A DNA stretch of 14,452 nucleotides. It comes from Candidatus Bathyarchaeota archaeon (lineage in GTDB: Archaea; Thermoproteota; Bathyarchaeia; TCS64). A program made the translations under genes and the position numbers. The notes below the pieces were generated by a model. That model saw only the letters and a list, made by a program, of their open reading frames with translations, was not told the DNA's origin and made no database searches. Position 1 is the first letter of the stretch, and every line of letters starts with the position of its first letter. The DNA lies in assembly GCA_030601645.1 (NCBI GenBank), contig JAUWBQ010000022.1, positions 1 to 14,452 of the forward strand. Direction: 5' to 3'. Positions 5,888 through 12,126 of this stretch are shown piece by piece.

Positions 5888-6697
5888 TTACTGCTGGGTT
5901 GCGGATCGGACGTTGCACTCGGTGATGTACTGGGCGTTGTTGGTGAACACGTTGATGCCCACTGTGGTTCCGATGTCATCCATCTGGATGTTACCGGCCC
6001 CGCTGATGTAGATGAGCAGCCCGTCCCCGGAGATCAAGGGGATGTCATCTGAAGCCCTTGTGTAGTTGTATCCGCCGATCGTGACGCTGCTGCCGTTTAA
6101 GTCTGAGGGGTTTAGAACGCCGAGGTCACCGGAGATGACGGTGTCCGAGGGTACCCGGTAGTAGTATACAGAGGGCCAGTCGACCTCCGTGCCCCTAATG
6201 GTTAGCTTGTCGATGGCGATGTCCTTCCCGCCGATGTTGTTTATCTTGATGGTGGCCACCGAGCCCGTGGAGTTGACCCAGATGTTGTCTTGGGAGAGGC
6301 GCAGCTCCTCCATGGCTGTCCGGGTCATGGCGATGTTCGTGGCATAGTAAGTCGTCATTGTTGCGAGAAGCACCGTGACCACGAGGATGATGAGGGTCGA
6401 CACGACGTTGCTGAGCCCCCTGCTCTGCCAGATGCTGTGGCTCAGTCCCGCCCTCTTCCTCAGGGGGGTGTTCAGCTTGCGATACTGCTCGAGGAAGTCC
6501 ATGCCCTCGTCGGTGGTGGTGTATACTTTCTTCTCGGAGGAGGGGTGTAGCAGGCCGTTCTCGATGAGCCTCCTCAGGTACTTCCTCACGAGCTTGAAGT
6601 TGAGGTTGGCCCTGTATACGATGTGGGTCTTCTTGGCGCCGCTCCTGGCCGCCACGAGGATATCCGCGCATATGTCAAGGTCACTTCTTCTCATCAT
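5888..6697 (-). CDS. Winged-helix domain fused to a type IV pilin/archaellin-like membrane segment and extracytoplasmic domain
   Basis: Numbered from the ATG at 6697 (269 residues). Residues 5-75 look like a winged-helix DNA-binding domain of the archaeal HTH_45 kind: helices DICADILVAARSG and THIVYRANLNFKLVRKYLRRLIENGLL, then a wing around KVYTTTDEG. A basic linker leads to SRG at 92-94 followed by LSNVVSTLIILVVTVLLATM (95-114), which resembles class III (prepilin-peptidase) signal segments of archaellins and archaeal pilins. The remaining 150 residues are beta-rich with N-glycosylation sequons (NST 142, NGS 201, NYT 211), so outside the cell. The frame is continuous with no internal ATG near the SRG. 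The ribosome site GAGGTG overlaps a GTG at 6703, which favours ATG 6697 or 6694. A 33-residue membrane protein follows. Function unknown. Confidence 0.85.
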   Translation of the reverse strand: MMRRSDLDICADILVAARSGAKKTHIVYRANLNFKLVRKYLRRLIENGLLHPSSEKKVYTTTDEGMDFLEQYRKLNTPLRKRAGLSHSIWQSRGLSNVVSTLIILVVTVLLATMTTYYATNIAMTRTAMEELRLSQDNIWVNSTGSVATIKINNIGGKDIAIDKLTIRGTEVDWPSVYYYRVPSDTVISGDLGVLNPSDLNGSSVTIGGYNYTRASDDIPLISGDGLLIYISGAGNIQMDDIGTTVGINVFTNNAQYITECNVRSATQQ

Positions 6698-6734
6698 ACA
6701 CACCTCTTTTTCTGGTTATTACTGAATATCAATT

Positions 6735-6745
6735 AGATAAAAAGC
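6735..6745 (-). promoter_or_regulatory. TATA-like box for the winged-helix/pilin-like gene
   Basis: On the - strand GCTTTTTATC lies about 43 bases before the ATG at 6697. A start about 26 bases downstream gives a leader of roughly 17-20 bases that contains the AGAGGTG ribosome site. Confidence 0.4.
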
Positions 6746-6798
6746 TTCTCTAATGAAATTAGAAACAATTTTCCTTTTAGAGAACTAAATAAACCATA

Positions 6799-6868
6799 TT
6801 TCCCCTTATTTGGAACATTTTTCCGTTATTGGATGGGCTGGGAAATCCTTTTTCCCATTATTGGAACG
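6799..6868. repeat. Three imperfect repeats of TTTYCCNTTATTGGAA type
   Basis: Three related 17-19 base elements lie at 6799-6816 (TTTCCCCTTATTTGGAAC), 6818-6835 (TTTTTCCGTTATTGGATG) and 6849-6867 (TTTTTCCCATTATTGGAAC). Between the last two, TGGGAAA (6839-6845) and TTTCCCA (6851-6857) form a 7-bp hairpin with a 5-base loop. They lie 100-170 bases upstream of the winged-helix/pilin-like gene and just past the end of the large membrane-protein gene. They could be binding sites for a regulator, possibly the winged-helix protein itself (inference). Confidence 0.45.
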
Positions 6869-6879
6869 TTTATCGAAGT

Positions 6880-6886
6880 AAAAAAA
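6880..6886 (-). terminator. Oligo-T terminator after the large membrane-protein gene
   Basis: A run of seven A on the + strand reads as T7 on the - strand, 21 bases past the stop of the 758-residue gene. Typical archaeal termination signal. Confidence 0.5.
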
Positions 6887-6907
6887 GGAATCAGCGCACT
6901 TCGTTCG

Positions 6908-9184
6908 TTAGCCGATCCATTTTCTGAAGTTCCTGAACTCCAGGACCGCCAATATCAGTACGACGACGGCCGTTGACGCCGTCAATATGGCGCCGCCGTT
7001 ACCCCCCGCTACCATGTCGAGGACTTCCGCCAAGGTTTCTCCCATATTGAGGATCGACCCGATGCCCATGGCGATGGCTGAGGGGCGGGCGACCGAGACC
7101 TCTAGCCAGTCGGAGGCCTCGGAGAAACTTTTCTCCTCGTGGGTGTAGGCGATGTTCGCGGGTGAGAGGCTGTAGACTCCGCTCTGGCCTAGTTCCAGGG
7201 TGTAGCTTATGGAGCGGGACTGACCGGGGCCTATCTCGCTCCACTGCCCTGAGGTCGTACCCGAGGTGAGTCGAGCGCCGAGAGAATATCTGGAGATTGC
7301 GGTGGCGTCGTCGACACTCACATCGGTCATGGCCTCGTCGTCGTCGTTTCTGATGGTGATGGTCACCTCGACTGCCCCGTGGGGTGACGCGGACTGGGTG
7401 GAGACCGTCTTCGAGACCTCGATGTTGAGGGGGAGGGTAACCCCCGTCACGGAGATCTGGAAGCTGGAGGGTTCTACGCCTTCTCCCGGGGAGGCCAGGG
7501 TGAGCAGCCCCAGGTTCGAGAGCGTCTCGTATATGAACGCGATCTTCGGATCGTCCAGGGGCAGGGAGGTCGTGATCTTCACGTTGGGTACGCCCTTCTC
7601 TCCTCCGATATCGGTGCCATTGGGGGCGACCAGGAGGACCAGGGACATGTCGGAGTCATCGGAGAAGCTCGCCTCCTCCTCCACACCGATTAGGCTTAGG
7701 AGGTCGAAGCCTTCTTCTTCAGACTCGACGCCGCGGTCCCAGAAGGAGGCGCCTCCGGAGAATCCCAGGAGCCCCATTTGGTCTTCTGGGATGAAGCCTG
7801 TGACGTTCTCCATGGCGTCTTCGGGTATGTAATCGAGGATCGTGTCGAGGTTTATGAACCCCGAGAACAGCACTGAGCCATCTGCCGAGTCGGATGTGGC
7901 CCCCGGGATCAGCCTACCGTTGTTGGAAGCCTCATGGATTAGCTCTACCAGGCCCCCGTTGTCCAGGAACTGGTCTAGGTAGGTCTCCGACAGATCCCCC
8001 AGATCTGCGGATGATTGGTAGATCACGACGGTGAGCTGGGGGAGGTCCACCTCGTCGTCGAAGGACACGGGGGGCTCGAAGGCCATCAGCTGGTGGAGGT
8101 CGACCCCGTAGGCGTCGGAGAACGCCGAGGACACGGCCTCGGACCTGGGGCCGGCGTCCTCAGGGGAGACGTCTACGTAGACGGTCACCATGATGGTTGG
8201 GGGTATCATGTTGGCGAAGGACTCTAATCCTTCCATATCCATCCCAATGAGGTAGGGCAGGGCCTCTCTGATGCCCTCATGTGAGAGTATCACTCCGGCC
8301 AGGAGTCCATCGGTCTCCAGACCCTCCATCGACGTTTCGCTATCGATGAACAGGACTCCCACGTATCCCCTGCCGCTTGAGTCCGCGTAGCCCAGTATGT
8401 TCTCCGAGTAAAAGTCCTCGTCTCCTTCCGCCATGGCGTGGGGGAGGGCGAGGAGGGTCCCGGAGAGGATGACGATGACCATGCCCAGGACTCTCAGCTG
8501 CTCCTTCAGCGTAGGTATGTCTTCGGGGCCTGTTCGGGGCTTCCCGCCCAGACTCTCCCTCATGGACTCCGAGAAGGGCTTGAATGTGGGCTCCATCAGC
8601 TTGCCCGCTTCGACCCCTATCAGGGAGGCGAAGATGATTATGACGAGCTTCGCGGCGACGCCGATCATGAGGGATGAGACCATCGTCATGATGAGCTGCT
8701 GGAGGTTGGGGGACGGCCCCATCTGGAACATCCCGAGGGCGGACTCCATCAGTTTCCCTATGATGGGGGCCTCGTAGAGGTGGGCCAGGGTCAGCCCGCT
8801 GGGGAGGGGAGGTAGCATCTCCATGGGGTTCCCGCCGCTCATGGCCTCCCCGAGGTCGGAGGCGATCATTGCTATGTCGTAGATGCTGGTGGCCAGTATG
8901 GGGATGAGGAGGAGGACGATTAGGAGCATGGTGAGGACTGCCCCCACCCTGCGGCGGATGATGACCCCGCCCAGGAATGCGGCGCCTCCCCACAGGGCTG
9001 CGAGCACCGTGAATTTGAGAGGGTCTCCCAGGAGGAGGAAGACCATCGAGAGGGTCGTGAGGAGGGGGGCCCCCAGGACGGGGCCGAGCCAGTTGGCCAG
9101 CGATAGGTATGTCGGGTGGATGAATGCGAAGCCCAGGGTGAGGACCAGGAAAGTGCAAACGACGAAGGCTGCGATCTTCCTCAT
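6908..9184 (-). CDS. Large multi-pass membrane protein with long extracytoplasmic region and C-terminal Ig-like domain
   Basis: A 758-residue protein of unknown function. Hydrophobic segments lie at about 5-22, 40-53, 58-76, 81-101, 163-190 and 231-250. A long acidic, Gly/Ser-rich extracytoplasmic region follows (about 253-585), holding repeated strand-helix patterns and SDADGS-like turns. Next is a beta-sandwich domain (about 586-698) and a final helix (about 732-751) with a short basic tail, RNFRKWIG. The beta domain (VEVTITIRNDDDEAMTDVSV, then WSEIGPGQSRSISYTLEL) is of the CARDB/NEW3/DUF11 type and also resembles the lumenal domain of translocon-associated protein beta. That similarity is a hypothesis. 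The first segment could be a signal anchor. It is divergent from mch, and its own TATA box at 9219-9226 gives a short leader. Confidence 0.85.
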   Translation of the reverse strand: MRKIAAFVVCTFLVLTLGFAFIHPTYLSLANWLGPVLGAPLLTTLSMVFLLLGDPLKFTVLAALWGGAAFLGGVIIRRRVGAVLTMLLIVLLLIPILATSIYDIAMIASDLGEAMSGGNPMEMLPPLPSGLTLAHLYEAPIIGKLMESALGMFQMGPSPNLQQLIMTMVSSLMIGVAAKLVIIIFASLIGVEAGKLMEPTFKPFSESMRESLGGKPRTGPEDIPTLKEQLRVLGMVIVILSGTLLALPHAMAEGDEDFYSENILGYADSSGRGYVGVLFIDSETSMEGLETDGLLAGVILSHEGIREALPYLIGMDMEGLESFANMIPPTIMVTVYVDVSPEDAGPRSEAVSSAFSDAYGVDLHQLMAFEPPVSFDDEVDLPQLTVVIYQSSADLGDLSETYLDQFLDNGGLVELIHEASNNGRLIPGATSDSADGSVLFSGFINLDTILDYIPEDAMENVTGFIPEDQMGLLGFSGGASFWDRGVESEEEGFDLLSLIGVEEEASFSDDSDMSLVLLVAPNGTDIGGEKGVPNVKITTSLPLDDPKIAFIYETLSNLGLLTLASPGEGVEPSSFQISVTGVTLPLNIEVSKTVSTQSASPHGAVEVTITIRNDDDEAMTDVSVDDATAISRYSLGARLTSGTTSGQWSEIGPGQSRSISYTLELGQSGVYSLSPANIAYTHEEKSFSEASDWLEVSVARPSAIAMGIGSILNMGETLAEVLDMVAGGNGGAILTASTAVVVLILAVLEFRNFRKWIG

Positions 9185-9218
9185 ATCCGTTCACATTCTT
9201 TTTTACGCTCTCTTATTT

Positions 9219-9226
9219 CATATATC
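9219..9226 (-). promoter_or_regulatory. TATA box between the membrane-protein gene and mch
   Basis: GATATATG on the - strand is centred about 38 bases before the ATG at 9184, leaving a leader of about 10 bases. The same AT stretch (CATATATC on +) could also serve mch. A second + strand candidate, TCTATAAG, lies at 9257-9264. Confidence 0.4.
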
Positions 9227-9285
9227 ACTTGCTCTGGCTGTCGCTCTCTCGCCAATTCTATAAGGGGAATGATCCTAATCATACC

Positions 9286-9290
9286 GGTGA
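9286..9290 (+). promoter_or_regulatory. Ribosome binding site selecting the TTG start of mch
   Basis: GGTGA is followed by 5 bases and then TTG at 9296. The resulting N terminus MLSINRLAYELVE matches the position of the family's usual start (MVSVN- type), whereas the upstream ATG at 9269 has AGGGGA only one base away. Confidence 0.5.
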
Positions 9291-9295
9291 ACTGT

Positions 9296-10246
9296 TTGCT
9301 GAGCATAAACAGGTTGGCCTACGAGCTCGTCGAGAAGCTCGTTGAGAGGCCTGAGTACTATAGGGTTGTCGTCGAGAAGCTCCCTTCGGGTGCGACGGTC
9401 ATCGACACTGGGCTGGAGGCTCATGGAGGCTACGAGGCGGGTCTCATGACCACTCGGATCGCCATGGGCGGGGCCGGTACCGCGGAGTTGGGGTATGCGG
9501 ACTTTGGCGGCCTTATGCTGCCCACGGTAATCGTCGGGACGGATCATCCTGCCGTGGCCCTTTTCGGGGCCCAGCTGGCGGGGTGGAGGATCAAGCCGGA
9601 GGGATACACGGCTGACGGGTCGGGTCCTGCTCGGGCTCTGGCGTTGAAGCCTAAGAAGGTGTTCTGGAAGATCGAGTATCAGGACGAGGCGGATGTGGCT
9701 GTCCTTCTATTGGAGACGGAGGAGAAGCCGCCGGATTCGGCCGCGTATTTCATTGCGGAGGCGTGCGGTGTGAAGCCGGAGGATGTGTACATGGTCTTGA
9801 CGTCGACGACTTCTATGGCGGGGATGGTCCAGATCTCGGGGAGGATCGTGGAGACGGGTTTGTTCAGGCTTGACGTTCTGGGGCTGGATCTGAAGAGGGT
9901 GATGTACGGGGTGGGTTATGCTCCCATCATGCCCGTGCACCCGGATGGGGGGAGGGCGATGGGTCGGGCGGAGGACGCTCTCACCTACGGTGGGGTCACG
10001 GCCTATGTTGTGGATGAGGAGGAGTCTGTGCTGGAGGAGATGGCTGAGAAGGCGCCGTCTACTAACTGTAGTGATTATGGGAAGATGTCGTTTGAGATCT
10101 ACAGTGCGGTGAACTTTGATTTTACTCAGGTTGATCCGGCGTTGTTCGCTCCGGCGGTTGTCACGCTGACGTGTGCGAAGACGGGGGCGTCTTTCACCTG
10201 CGGCGAGATAAACTGTGAGATCATTAAGCGTTCCGTGGCGAGCTAG
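9296..10246 (+). CDS. mch: Methenyltetrahydromethanopterin cyclohydrolase
   Basis: Converts N5,N10-methenyl-H4MPT plus water to N5-formyl-H4MPT, reversibly, in the cytoplasm. This is the step between formylmethanofuran-derived formyl groups and the methylene level in the archaeal C1 pathway. From TTG 9296 the protein has 316 residues, the usual family length. Conserved segments are ATVIDTGLEAHGGYEAG (33-49), TDHPAV (82-87), DGSGPARALALKPKK (107-121), ETGL near 186, GVGYAPIMPV (205-214), AEDALTYGG (225-233) and the closing GEINCEI. An ATG at 9269 would add nine residues. A much longer open frame from 9116 reads into the divergent gene and is not credible. Codons end in G or T more often than in neighbouring genes, part of a strand bias that continues downstream. 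A terminator follows at once. Confidence 0.95.
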   Translation: MLSINRLAYELVEKLVERPEYYRVVVEKLPSGATVIDTGLEAHGGYEAGLMTTRIAMGGAGTAELGYADFGGLMLPTVIVGTDHPAVALFGAQLAGWRIKPEGYTADGSGPARALALKPKKVFWKIEYQDEADVAVLLLETEEKPPDSAAYFIAEACGVKPEDVYMVLTSTTSMAGMVQISGRIVETGLFRLDVLGLDLKRVMYGVGYAPIMPVHPDGGRAMGRAEDALTYGGVTAYVVDEEESVLEEMAEKAPSTNCSDYGKMSFEIYSAVNFDFTQVDPALFAPAVVTLTCAKTGASFTCGEINCEIIKRSVAS

Positions 10247-10248
10247 TC

Positions 10249-10269
10249 GGGGCGCTCCCCCCTTTTTTT
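10249..10269 (+). terminator. Terminator of mch
   Basis: A small GC hairpin (GGGG, loop CGCT, CCCC at 10249-10260) followed by T7 (10263-10269), starting just after the TAG stop. Confidence 0.6.
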
Positions 10270-10600
10270 ATTGTCTCTTTGTTTTTTTCAGGCTGGTCTT
10301 GTAGAGTTTGTGGTGGTGTTCGTAGGTTTTCTTCTGTTCGGGGTCTGGTTGGGTTTCGATTTTCTCGCTCCGCCTTTGGTCGATGATTGTGGGGTCTGCT
10401 TTGGATTGTTGGATGGCCTGCTGGATGGTGGCGTGTGTGGCCTGGGCTCAGATGTCTGGCTATTGTTCGGCTCAGCTCTGGTGGGGGTTGAGGACATCGT
10501 GTTCTTGTTGTGTGGAGGCGTGGACTTTTCCGTCTGTGTCTGTGAGGACTGTTTTGGTGCCTGTGGTTCCTGTGTCGGTGTCGATGAGGTAGGTCGTGGT
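10268..10600 (-). pseudogene. FGGY carbohydrate kinase (xylulokinase-like) remnant with internal deletion and three stops
   Basis: Read on the - strand in the frame of 10591-10589, the sequence gives TTTYLIDTDTGTTGTKTV, then LTDTDGKVHAS, then LNPHQS, a stop, AEQ, a stop, PDI, a stop, and AQATHATIQQAI. This is the FGGY N-terminal phosphate-binding domain (usual form: GIDxGTTGTKxVLxD, then PGWAEQxPxxWW). The first and third stops are TGA exactly at conserved Trp positions. In the same frame, without the roughly 400 residues of a full kinase, it runs into IETQPDPEQKKTYEHHHKLYK, which resembles the FGGY C-terminal end, and stops at TAA 10270-10268. No start codon is left. So it is a kinase gene that lost its middle and then decayed. 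It overlaps the T-run of the mch terminator. Confidence 0.7.
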
Positions 10601-10646
10601 CTGAGGTTGTCTTGGTGGTATGAGTCTTTTGAGGGTTGTAATTGCT

Positions 10647-10666
10647 ACCGCTTATAGCGGTTTTTT
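10647..10666 (+). terminator. Hairpin plus T6
   Basis: ACCGCT (10647-10652) and AGCGGT (10656-10661) form a 6-bp stem with a 3-base loop, followed by T6 (10661-10666). It looks like an intrinsic terminator, but no intact + strand gene ends here. On the - strand it lies just before the kinase remnant. Confidence 0.4.
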
Positions 10667-10719
10667 GCGCGTCTGTGGCTGGTCATAGCGGTTTCTGAAC
10701 GGCTGGCTATGGATGGTGT

Positions 10720-10761
10720 TTTTGGTATGCATTAGTGCCCCTTTTGGTATGAATGGGGGCG
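10720..10761. repeat. Tandem 22-base repeat
   Basis: TTTTGGTATGCATTAGTGCC (10720-10739) is followed by TTTTGGTATGAATGGGGGCG (10742-10761). The first ten bases are identical. It is part of the repeat-rich non-coding stretch after mch. Confidence 0.35.
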
Positions 10762-10769
10762 CATCGGGG

Positions 10770-11024
10770 GCGTTTTCGGGTTCCTTTCGCTGTGGGGCGA
10801 TGTTTTCGCGCTCAGATGCATGACCCCCCCTCCCCCCTATACGGTTGTGTATTGTAGGGGGCTTGGAATTGCCCTGGGTTTTTCTCGGAGTAGCCTGGGT
10901 TTTTTCCTGGAATCGGATCGGGATGGAGCGTTTTTCGGGTTCCTTTCGTCGGATGGCGCTGTATTCACGTGTGGGTGTATGACCCCCCCCTCCATTTTTT
11001 GGGGCGTTTTAGGCTTCCTTTTCG
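10770..11024. repeat. Three-copy repeat GCGTTTT-GGGTTCCTTTCG with adjoining C-runs
   Basis: Core copies lie at 10770-10789 (GCGTTTTCGGGTTCCTTTCG), 10928-10948 (one extra T) and 11004-11024 (a diverged copy, GCGTTTTAGGCTTCCTTTTC then G). After copies 1 and 2 the similarity continues about 45 bases further, into ATGCATGACCCCCCCTCC (10816-10833) and TGTATGACCCCCCCCTCC (10976-10993). Between them CCTGGGTTTTT recurs at about 10873 and 10893. No convincing protein is encoded. Possible roles are protein-binding iterons, a small RNA, or remains of a mobile element; none is established. Confidence 0.5.
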
Positions 11025-11055
11025 TGGGAGGGGTCGTGGATTAGCTTAACTCGGA

Positions 11056-11095
11056 TATTTTTTCGTATTTTTTTGTACTTTTTTCTATTTATCTC
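11056..11095. repeat. Helically phased T-tract array
   Basis: Four 10-base units in perfect register: TATTTTTTCG (11056-11065), TATTTTTTTG (11066-11075), TACTTTTTTC (11076-11085) and TATTTATCTC (11086-11095). T-tracts repeated every 10 bases are the classical pattern for intrinsically bent DNA. On the + strand the T-runs would also stop archaeal RNA polymerase. Confidence 0.6.
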
Positions 11096-11322
11096 GGCTA
11101 TGGGTGTGCGGTGGTGGTTCGAAGGCGTCAGGTTCGTATCTTCATGGATTGGTTCTTCGCGGGGTTGAACCCCCCGTGCGCGTTAATCACTAAGATGCTG
11201 ATTCAAGTCATTTTGTATGAAGAAGAATCTGTCTTCTCCGGTTGCGCGCGACTAAGAATAAAAAGTTGAGATATCGTCAGTGTCTGATTAGAGGAACGTG
11301 GGAGGAACATCGCTTGCATTCT
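11096..11322. other. Non-coding stretch without recognised genes
   Basis: No credible gene. It holds a short palindrome GGGGTTGAACCCC (11161-11173) and, on the - strand, a T5 run (complement of AAAAA at 11260-11264) about 60 bases past the TPR gene stop that may terminate that operon. No tRNA or snoRNA fold could be supported. Confidence 0.4.
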
Positions 11323-12102
11323 TCATCTAAGCAATTCCTTTCCACAGCGTAGACAGAAGTTAGCGACAGAATATTCCCTGTGTCCGCAACTCGGGCAGAC
11401 TCCACCCTTTAAACCTCGACTGAGAGCTAGCTCGAACATTGAACGAGCGTTCCCCGAGAGCTCCTCGGCGCCCTCGGTGCGCCCGAAGAGGAGTTTTCTC
11501 TCTCTGCCCGTCTTCTTCAAGAGGGATACCCCGGTGAAGTAGTATGGATACGGGTCCCCTGGATCCCCCTCGATGGCTGCCTTAAACTCCCCGATGGCCC
11601 TGTAGGGGTCACCCGTGATGAGCTTGACGAACCCTGCGTAGCGGCCGTCGTGCCCCGGTTCTTCCCTCAGCCACGACAGCGTGAGGTCGTAGAATTTTTT
11701 ATCCTTGTACTCGGCTCTTGGATCGTAGCTTTCCATCATCTCGTCGAGGAGTTTTGGTATGCCATAGGAGACTATCTCGTTCCTGATGTCCTTCCTCTGC
11801 ATGTCCATCCGGGCGATCTTGATGCTCTCCCTGATGACCTCTTTGAGGTCCCCGGGGTTATCGGGTATCCTCTTGTCGTATTCCATGAACTTCACGAGGT
11901 CCCAGGTTGCCTCCCTCTCTCTCCCCAGCCTCTTGAGGGTTTCTGCCCTCCTCAGGTAGGCCATCTCGTGCTCCGGGTTGAGTTCGATGGCCTTGTTGAG
12001 GCTCTCCAGGGCCCATTCGAGGTTGTCTTTCTCCAGGCACTCCTCGCCCCGCTTGAAGAAGTACTCGGGTAGATCCTTCTTTTTTCGGAACAGGAATCCC
12101 AT
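11323..12102 (-). CDS. TPR protein with C-terminal zinc ribbon
   Basis: A 259-residue soluble protein. Tetratricopeptide-type helix pairs are visible at about 14-46 (FFKRGEECLEKDNLEWALES, then LNKAIELNPE), 47-80, and weakly at about 155-190 (AIGEFKAAIEGDPGDPYPYY). The C terminus is a zinc ribbon, CPSCGHREYSVANFCLRCG, with Cys236, 239, 250 and 253 (CX2C-X10-CX2C). The N terminus is basic (FRKKK). TPR domains bind partner proteins; the zinc ribbon could stabilise the end or bind another macromolecule. It is the second gene of an operon, 24 bases after a TPR gene with the reverse order of domains. The partner is unknown. ATG start, weak ribosome site. Confidence 0.85.
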   Translation of the reverse strand: MGFLFRKKKDLPEYFFKRGEECLEKDNLEWALESLNKAIELNPEHEMAYLRRAETLKRLGREREATWDLVKFMEYDKRIPDNPGDLKEVIRESIKIARMDMQRKDIRNEIVSYGIPKLLDEMMESYDPRAEYKDKKFYDLTLSWLREEPGHDGRYAGFVKLITGDPYRAIGEFKAAIEGDPGDPYPYYFTGVSLLKKTGRERKLLFGRTEGAEELSGNARSMFELALSRGLKGGVCPSCGHREYSVANFCLRCGKELLR

Positions 12103-12126
12103 AATTCTTTCACGCGCAGGATTTTT

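Noticed and set aside
8340..9194. - strand 284-residue frame rich in Pro, Arg and His overlapping the large membrane-protein gene
   Set aside because: Typical out-of-frame shadow of a G/C-rich gene; the overlapping frame has clear membrane helices.
9116..9295. Extended N terminus of mch from an ATG at 9116
   Set aside because: The extra residues overlap the divergent membrane-protein gene and its promoter and have no similarity to the family. GGTGA plus TTG at 9296 gives the normal length.
10448..10474. TGA, TAG, TGA read as tryptophan or pyrrolysine codons in the kinase frame
   Set aside because: TGA is used as an ordinary stop by several genes here (gamma-like subunit, fwdD) and TGG encodes Trp elsewhere. 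The same frame also lacks the middle of the protein and a start, so decay explains the stops.
10271..10657. + strand open frame of 128 residues, rich in Gly, Val, Cys and Leu
   Set aside because: It is the antisense shadow of the FGGY kinase remnant in G+T-rich DNA. It has no ribosome site and no protein-like pattern.
10770..10833. Archaeal origin recognition box (ORB)
   Set aside because: The TTCCTTTCG plus C-run only loosely recalls an ORB. The full consensus with its dyad is missing and no cdc6/orc1 gene is in the window.
10770..11024. CRISPR array
   Set aside because: Repeats are imperfect and irregularly spaced (158 and 76 bases), without uniform spacers or cas genes.
11149..11185. tRNA-like T-arm around GGGGTTGAACCCC
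   Set aside because: The loop and stem lengths do not fit a T-arm and no acceptor or anticodon stem can be built around it.
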